From NCBI GenBank assembly GCA_907165275.2, contig OU015650.1, positions 13,546,001 through 13,610,000 on the forward strand: DNA of 64,000 bases, given 5' to 3'. Positions within the stretch are counted from its first letter, which is position 1, and each line of letters starts with the position of its first letter. Under the pieces are notes generated by a model that saw nothing but the letters and a program-made list of their open reading frames with translations, did not search any database and was not told the DNA's origin. Below, piece after piece: positions 58,707 to 64,000 of the stretch. This stretch comes from Zygaena filipendulae. Taxonomy: Eukaryota > Arthropoda > Insecta > Lepidoptera > Zygaenidae. The position numbers were made by a program, and so were the translations under genes.

Positions 58707-61687
58707 CAGGGGCGGATCCAGGATTTGGTTGAGGGGGGGGCAATTTGGTTGCACCATGAAAGAATTAACAAAAAAGTCCATTAATAAAATTTAAGTGCTT
58801 CATATTGAGAGCATCTGAATTGAGCTTATGTATGTATTATATTATCTGTGTGTATGTTTCGCGATTTTTTAACCGACTTCCAAAAAGGAGGAGGTTACGC
58901 ATTCGGCTGTATGTTTTTTTTTTTTTTATATTACTCGAAGCTAGGGTTGGAACGATTTCGAAAATTCATTTTTTGTTTGAAAGCGTATACTCCCAATTAG
59001 GTCCTATTGCCACCAAGTGGGATCTGATGATGGGATCTTATGGTTTAAGAATCTTTATTATCCTTAAAAGATCTTGGGGAAATCGTGGGAACTCTTCAAA
59101 AATAATAGGCACACCTATAGCGATTTGGATATATTTTATAGTAAATCGTTCATTTGCTTTCGGAAAACAAAATTTGAAGAAGTGGAACTGATCATGAAGA
59201 CCACAAGTGTTCATCGGAACTACTCAACAATAATACGTATTTCACGGGTTTCGATTGGACCGATTTAGAAAATTGATTTTGTTGTTTGAAAGGGTATACT
59301 CCCAAGTTGGTCCCATTGTCACCAAATCGAGAACCTGATGATGGAATCATGGAGAAATCAAGAGAACTCTTCAAAAATTACAGACACACCTATAGCGATT
59401 TTTGTATTTTTTATAGTAAATCGTTTATTTGCTTTTGGAAAGCAAAATTTGAAGAAGTGAAACTGATGATGAAGACCACAGATGGTCATCGGAACTACTC
59501 AATAAAAGGTATTTCACGAGTTCCGATTCGTTAACTTTAATATGGTTCCTAAATAATTTATGCTCGTCACAATGTATATGGTAAAGTGGAACTGATGATG
59601 ACGTACCAGGAGAACTCCTCAACAATCAACGTCCCTGTCGTCCCGTCGGCAAAAGTAGTATTTTGTAAAAGGCGATGAGCAATTGACATTAGGCTATTGT
59701 AACTTAGATAAATTTACAAACGGACTCACTTGAAAGCAAGAAATAAACAAAATTTTAACAAAAAAATTAAAACCGTTATCCAACAGACAAAAATACACGT
59801 AAGTTTATTTTTGGTAGTTATTACCAGTAGTTATTATACCAGTACCAGTAGTTATTATTGGTTTATTCTACCACTTGACTACTATTATTATTTGAAGTCG
59901 GTGACAAGCCAAATATGGCGTAGGTACATGGGCTAAGTCCAGTCCCGCCACGAGTTCGTTGTGAGCTGAACAACCCAAGTGGGTAGACGTAAGCGGGCTT
60001 GGCTCCGAATTTAAATCAAAAAGTGGTAGCACAAACCAACAATAGTATTACATGTATTTTTGTCTGATGGATTAAGTCGGTATTTTGTTATTTTTAGCTT
60101 TTTAGTTTTATGTTTTTCATATTTAAAAAAAATGTGGTGTCGAAAACGATAGAGCTTAGGTAGGTATAGCGGTTTTTGAGTACGATTCTCTGTAAAATCA
60201 AAGTTTTTTTAGTATTTCATTATTTTCAACTTGTACTTTCATGCATAAAATAATCTACATGGAAGCTACAACAGATAAAAGTAAAAAATGAAAAATTTAC
60301 GTTCCAGCGAATCTGACCTGAATTAACAACTTTAAATTAAAATTTTGTAGGTTTGTATCTATAAAGTGATAGGAAAATAATGGGAAGTGTTATGGTTAAT
60401 AGCGATTTTTTTACTAAACTGAGAAAAAATACCATCAGAGGTGCACATGTGATGTGATAAAAACGTGTTTCGTGACCAGAAGAACAAAGAACTACCTAAC
60501 TACCTGACGTAGCTTCACGACCGACATAAAGCAATCTGAAACTTTCTTTGAAGTAAGTCGGTGATTTGGGATCCCTCAGCACTTTAAAGATGGTACAAAG
60601 AATATGTGTAGTGCGCCTGGCGAATATGTAAAGCACACACATTTTGCAGCCGCTCCAACTTATCGCGTTACTATGTCTAGTTGTTGTATACGTATGCTGT
60701 AAATCTTTGTGTTGTGTCAAATAAAGTTTTTTCAATTTCAATTTTCAATTTCAATTACTCTTCTGTCAGATTCATACAGCACACATCGGCATAAACAAAA
60801 AGGAGAAGGTTACTCCTTGGATTAGTAAAATGAGGAGAAAATTTGGGAAATAACGCAGAAAACTCAGAGAAGTGAATAATTTTCGTCCATATGACGAGAT
60901 ACGGAAAAATAGGTACAATTGAAACAAAAAGATGTTTTTGACCATAGAAGATTTTAAAATTTACAGTCAACAGAAGAAAAATTTGATAAATTTTGGAAAT
61001 TTGCCCAAAATTTTTTCCAAATCCGAATTCATCGCGCACCGCACGTGATAAAAGTCGCCGACTATTTTTTGAGCACAGAGGTACAATATGACGGGGAATA
61101 AAAATCGAAATTCTATTAATTCCATTTAGTTCGTCAGTTACATATAACATAATATAAATAAATAATATGGATAGATTTGCTTTGAACGTGGAAAAAGTAG
61201 AAGAGTTAGGTACCAACTAGTTTTGGGAAGTGAAATCACAATAGCTTACTTCCAAGTCTCAAGGATGTTGGATGAAGTTAAAGAAAAGGGATAGAGAAAC
61301 TACATATATAAGGATAATTGTAAAAACATATATACAGCCAAACACAGAAACTTCTCCTTTTAAATGAGAAATATATCATACGGCACGTAGTTTCAAAACA
61401 GAAAATTTGTTTTAACGAGAAAGAATTGACAGATTTTGTGTTTGTTTTACAATAATAGATACAAACTTCCATAGGGGTTCGTTACGAACTAATAATTTAT
61501 AGTTTTAAAAATGAATATTTGTTCGTTCATTCAGGTTCATTCGTATATTTCTATTCAAATTACGATGAAACTTTGGTGAAAAGCCACAACCTTGCGAAGA
61601 TTTTTCTAAGGTCTAATTAAAGTAGGTACCTATTTAGGTCTTCAGGGGGGGCAATTGCCCCCAGTGCCCCCCCTGGATCCGCCCCTG
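58707..61687 (-). mobile_element. Non-autonomous hAT-type transposon, copy 3 (2981 bp)
   Basis: Inverse copy of 7251-10467 with the 8-bp duplication CACCCGGT (58699-58706, 61688-61695). It inserted into a SINE/LINE-tail repeat, whose right part (61690-61850) continues with CTGACCGCGGTAATTTCGG. It shares the LINE-tail and CCGACTTCC insertions with copy 1 but not the Harbinger MITE. Confidence 0.92.
60496..60797 (-). pseudogene. Captured reverse-transcriptase fragment in hAT copy 3
   Basis: Minus-strand translation again gives YADVCCMNLTEE and FKVLRDPKSPTYFKESF, split by the same LINE-tail insertion as in copy 1. Confidence 0.7.
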
Positions 61688-61851
61688 CACCCGGTTTCCC
61701 TCACTGACCGCGGTAATTTCGGAGTTCCGCGGAAATTCCGGGTAAAGTTAGCTCTACCCAATGCCCTTTTCTGTATGAAAAAATTCATGATGATCGGTTG
61801 AGTAGTTAAGGCATGAATGCGCAACACAAACTCACATTCGCCATTCGTTTG

Positions 61852-64000
61852 TGATGAAATGAATTAAAAGTAGCTATATTTTTACACCTAGGTGAATTTC
61901 GCAGCTCCCTCGGGAACTATTTATTCTGGGGTAAAATATCCAACGTTATTCAGGGGTACCATTTTAGAATCGGTTCAGTAGTTCCCGAGGTCAATCCCTA
62001 CGATACAAATTTTTTTTTGTTCCCATAGCATATAGGTACCTAGTACAGCCTTTTTGGAACTTGCACATCAAAATCTTGAAAAATTCGCCTTGAACAAACA
62101 CCATTGGATAAATTAACAATCCCCTGACTGCGGAGTCAAAACTATCTCTAGAGTAGGTCTTTGATCTTTTCAGGAATAAGCTGTCTAAGGTATAGAGTCA
62201 CATGTATTCAGGAACCAGTTTTATTTTTCAAACGTTGGTGAAAAAAAAAAATACGATTTCATGATCAGAACAAGTGAATTACGTCACGGCACGGCATCGA
62301 TCCATGTGACGTTTGCAGGCGAGGTGGGCAATTTAAAATTAGATTGTTGCCGGCACTCTTCAACAGCGGGGCCGGCTGGACCAGCTCCAAAGCGACATTG
62401 GACATAGCCAATGTCAAGTTTGTTTTTATTTTTTTTTATTTTTTCACTTTCGATTGCATAACGAGGCAAAGAATCGTTGGACTGATCCAACGGTTATTAA
62501 AACAAAAATAATTAATTGAACAGTTCTGATAGGTTAATATCACAACGGCGCTGTACGCTAGGTATTAAACTATGTGAAGACTGAACATAAGCTTAATTCC
62601 AACATTCAATCACTATTTGACGATAGCAGGTATTATTTAGGTAGGTAGGTATAAAAATTTTAAAAAATTGTATCTTAAATAGATAAAATATTACCTGCCT
62701 ACTTCATCTATTTTTCCGATGTAACTAGTAATTTTTCATAGGTAAACATAAAATAAACATAGGTCACAAACAAAATTGAAATCGGGAACACGGGGATAAT
62801 ATCTTTATATTAGTAATTAAAATAACATTACAAAGTACTTACATATTTTTTTTCAAGGATTATAATAATAACAATAATCAATTTATGACTGTGGAGTGTG
62901 GACGAGGCAAAGGAAGTATGGAATCGTACCAAGTGCAGGATGTAGGTACATAATCTGCGCCCACTTTACTGGGATATAAGAGTGAGTTAATGCATGTAAA
63001 ATATAATAAAAACGCGTGAGTGCCGTGGAACACTTGGTTAAAACGAAGTTTTTCCATATTAAACTGAGTGCGCTATGTCAGTTATTCGTGAAAAGAGGCA
63101 AAAATATAAAAAAAACTCATTTTGAAAAAATGAAAGTTGCATTGCTTTTACATCACGCCGTGACGGAAAATTAATTTTTAATCCCATCCGTACCGTGCGA
63201 TAAGAACTTCGTTGTAAAAACAATTTGCTCCACATTATGACAATTACGCGCAATTTCTATTTCTACGATAAAAAAGTAAGCGTAGGCCTTCGTAGAGACT
63301 TTAGCTACGGTATTACCACCGTAGACCGACGAACAGTCGTAGCAAGCGTTGCGAAAGAGGCCATTGCATGGCAGCAAATACTAATCATACCTTTTACTTA
63401 AATTTTTCTTGTTGTCACCTTTTTAAAATTAGCAAAAACACACCTTTTCTTCTCTATTATCAGCTATGTGCCTGTATTAATTACATTAGAATTAAAAGCC
63501 TCAACTAAAAAACAAGCTATGATACAGTTTCCGAAGACAATTAGAAGTTTATGCTATAATATCATATTTCACTTCATTTTAAAAGATGGGTTTGATTCTT
63601 AAGAGTTTCGTAGGTCTACTCTAGGTACTTGTCTTACTCGTGAACTTTGCGTAGATTAATTATTATCAGATGCTAATTTGCTACGTCTTATTCTTATACC
63701 ACCTTATGAAGGCTTTACCACTGCATATTATGTCTTACGTCATACATTTTTTCATTTTGTTTCGTTCTCATAACGAAAGTTGGTACTCAGTAATGTTTTC
63801 GTAGACATATTACACACATCAAAAGTGTCTAGGGATCAAGCATTTTTATGCGGATTTCTTGAGATTGAGATGTGGCTTTGTAATAAATTTATGATTTTAT
63901 AAATTTATATGGATCCTTTTTGGTGCATTACATAATTTGAATCAGGAACTGTCAATCAAATTCGAGTAAAAGATGAAAATCAGCTGTCAATATTTTCCCT
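61852..64000. other. Right end of the window, no gene seen
   Basis: AT-rich. Contains (GTAG)n near 62641-62650 and a GC-richer patch at 62285-62410. A small hairpin CTACGGTATTACCACCGTAG lies at about 63304-63323. Open frames of 60-70 codons here have no recognisable content. Confidence 0.4.

Noticed and set aside
1..64000. tRNA, rRNA and CRISPR arrays
   Set aside because: No cloverleaf with A and B boxes, no rRNA sequence and no regularly spaced identical repeats with unique spacers were recognised; periodic repeats here are diverged transposon parts.

Overview
The window looks like an insect genome, most probably a moth or butterfly (Lepidoptera). The evidence is split genes with GT-AG introns, AT-rich and repeat-laden non-coding DNA, an insect-type arginine kinase, and many copies of repeats typical of lepidopteran genomes (the 'CCGCGGTTTCACCCGCG' SINE/LINE-tail family and the 'CCGACTTCCAAAAAGGAGG' repeat). 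No prokaryotic or CRISPR-like structure was seen.

Four host genes can be supported, all on the minus strand. (1) Positions 1-5554: a zinc-knuckle (CCHC) protein resembling ZCCHC7/Air of the TRAMP RNA-surveillance complex, five exons, running off the left edge. (2) 13413-15443: a membrane-anchored protein related to short-chain dehydrogenases, three exons, missing its 3' part and lacking the catalytic lysine. (3) 45007-45529: a complete two-exon histone-fold gene, Chrac-16 (CHRAC1). (4) 52054-55917: a complete arginine kinase of 355 residues in two coding exons, with a polyadenylation signal and a plausible GC-rich leader exon near 58.1 kb. The genes do not form an operon or an evident common pathway.

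Most of the rest is mobile DNA. Two non-LTR retrotransposons lie side by side at 18.5-28.2 kb, both minus strand with intact endonuclease and reverse-transcriptase ORFs. One keeps an ORF1. The other is 5'-truncated and shows an A AAA AAC heptamer directly before the ORF1 stop, with ORF2 in the -1 frame. Three hAT-type elements (7251-10467, 48180-50395, 58707-61687) share CAGGGGCGGATCC ends and perfect 8-bp target duplications. They carry a captured fragment of a LINE reverse-transcriptase tail. The first and third are near-identical, inverted and 48 kb apart, and a palindromic Harbinger-like MITE with a TAA duplication sits in only one of them. A fourth, 506-bp hAT derivative (47530-48035) retains the C-terminal end of a transposase.

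There are also several MITE families: one with paired TGACGTCA sites (4 copies), one with CTAAAATGACGCGCC ends enclosing a 28-bp hairpin, one with AGATAAGCAATA ends, and one with GGGCCCTTATTCACTAT ends. A large foldback/tandem element at 29.3-31.9 kb and roughly two dozen SINE/LINE-tail fragments complete the picture. The least explained structure is a set of diverged units around 18.37-18.52 kb and 23.9-25.0 kb carrying TCTGACGCGCTCGAG at about 130-145-bp spacing in two opposite orientations. All coordinates and splice sites were read by eye; no searches were run.
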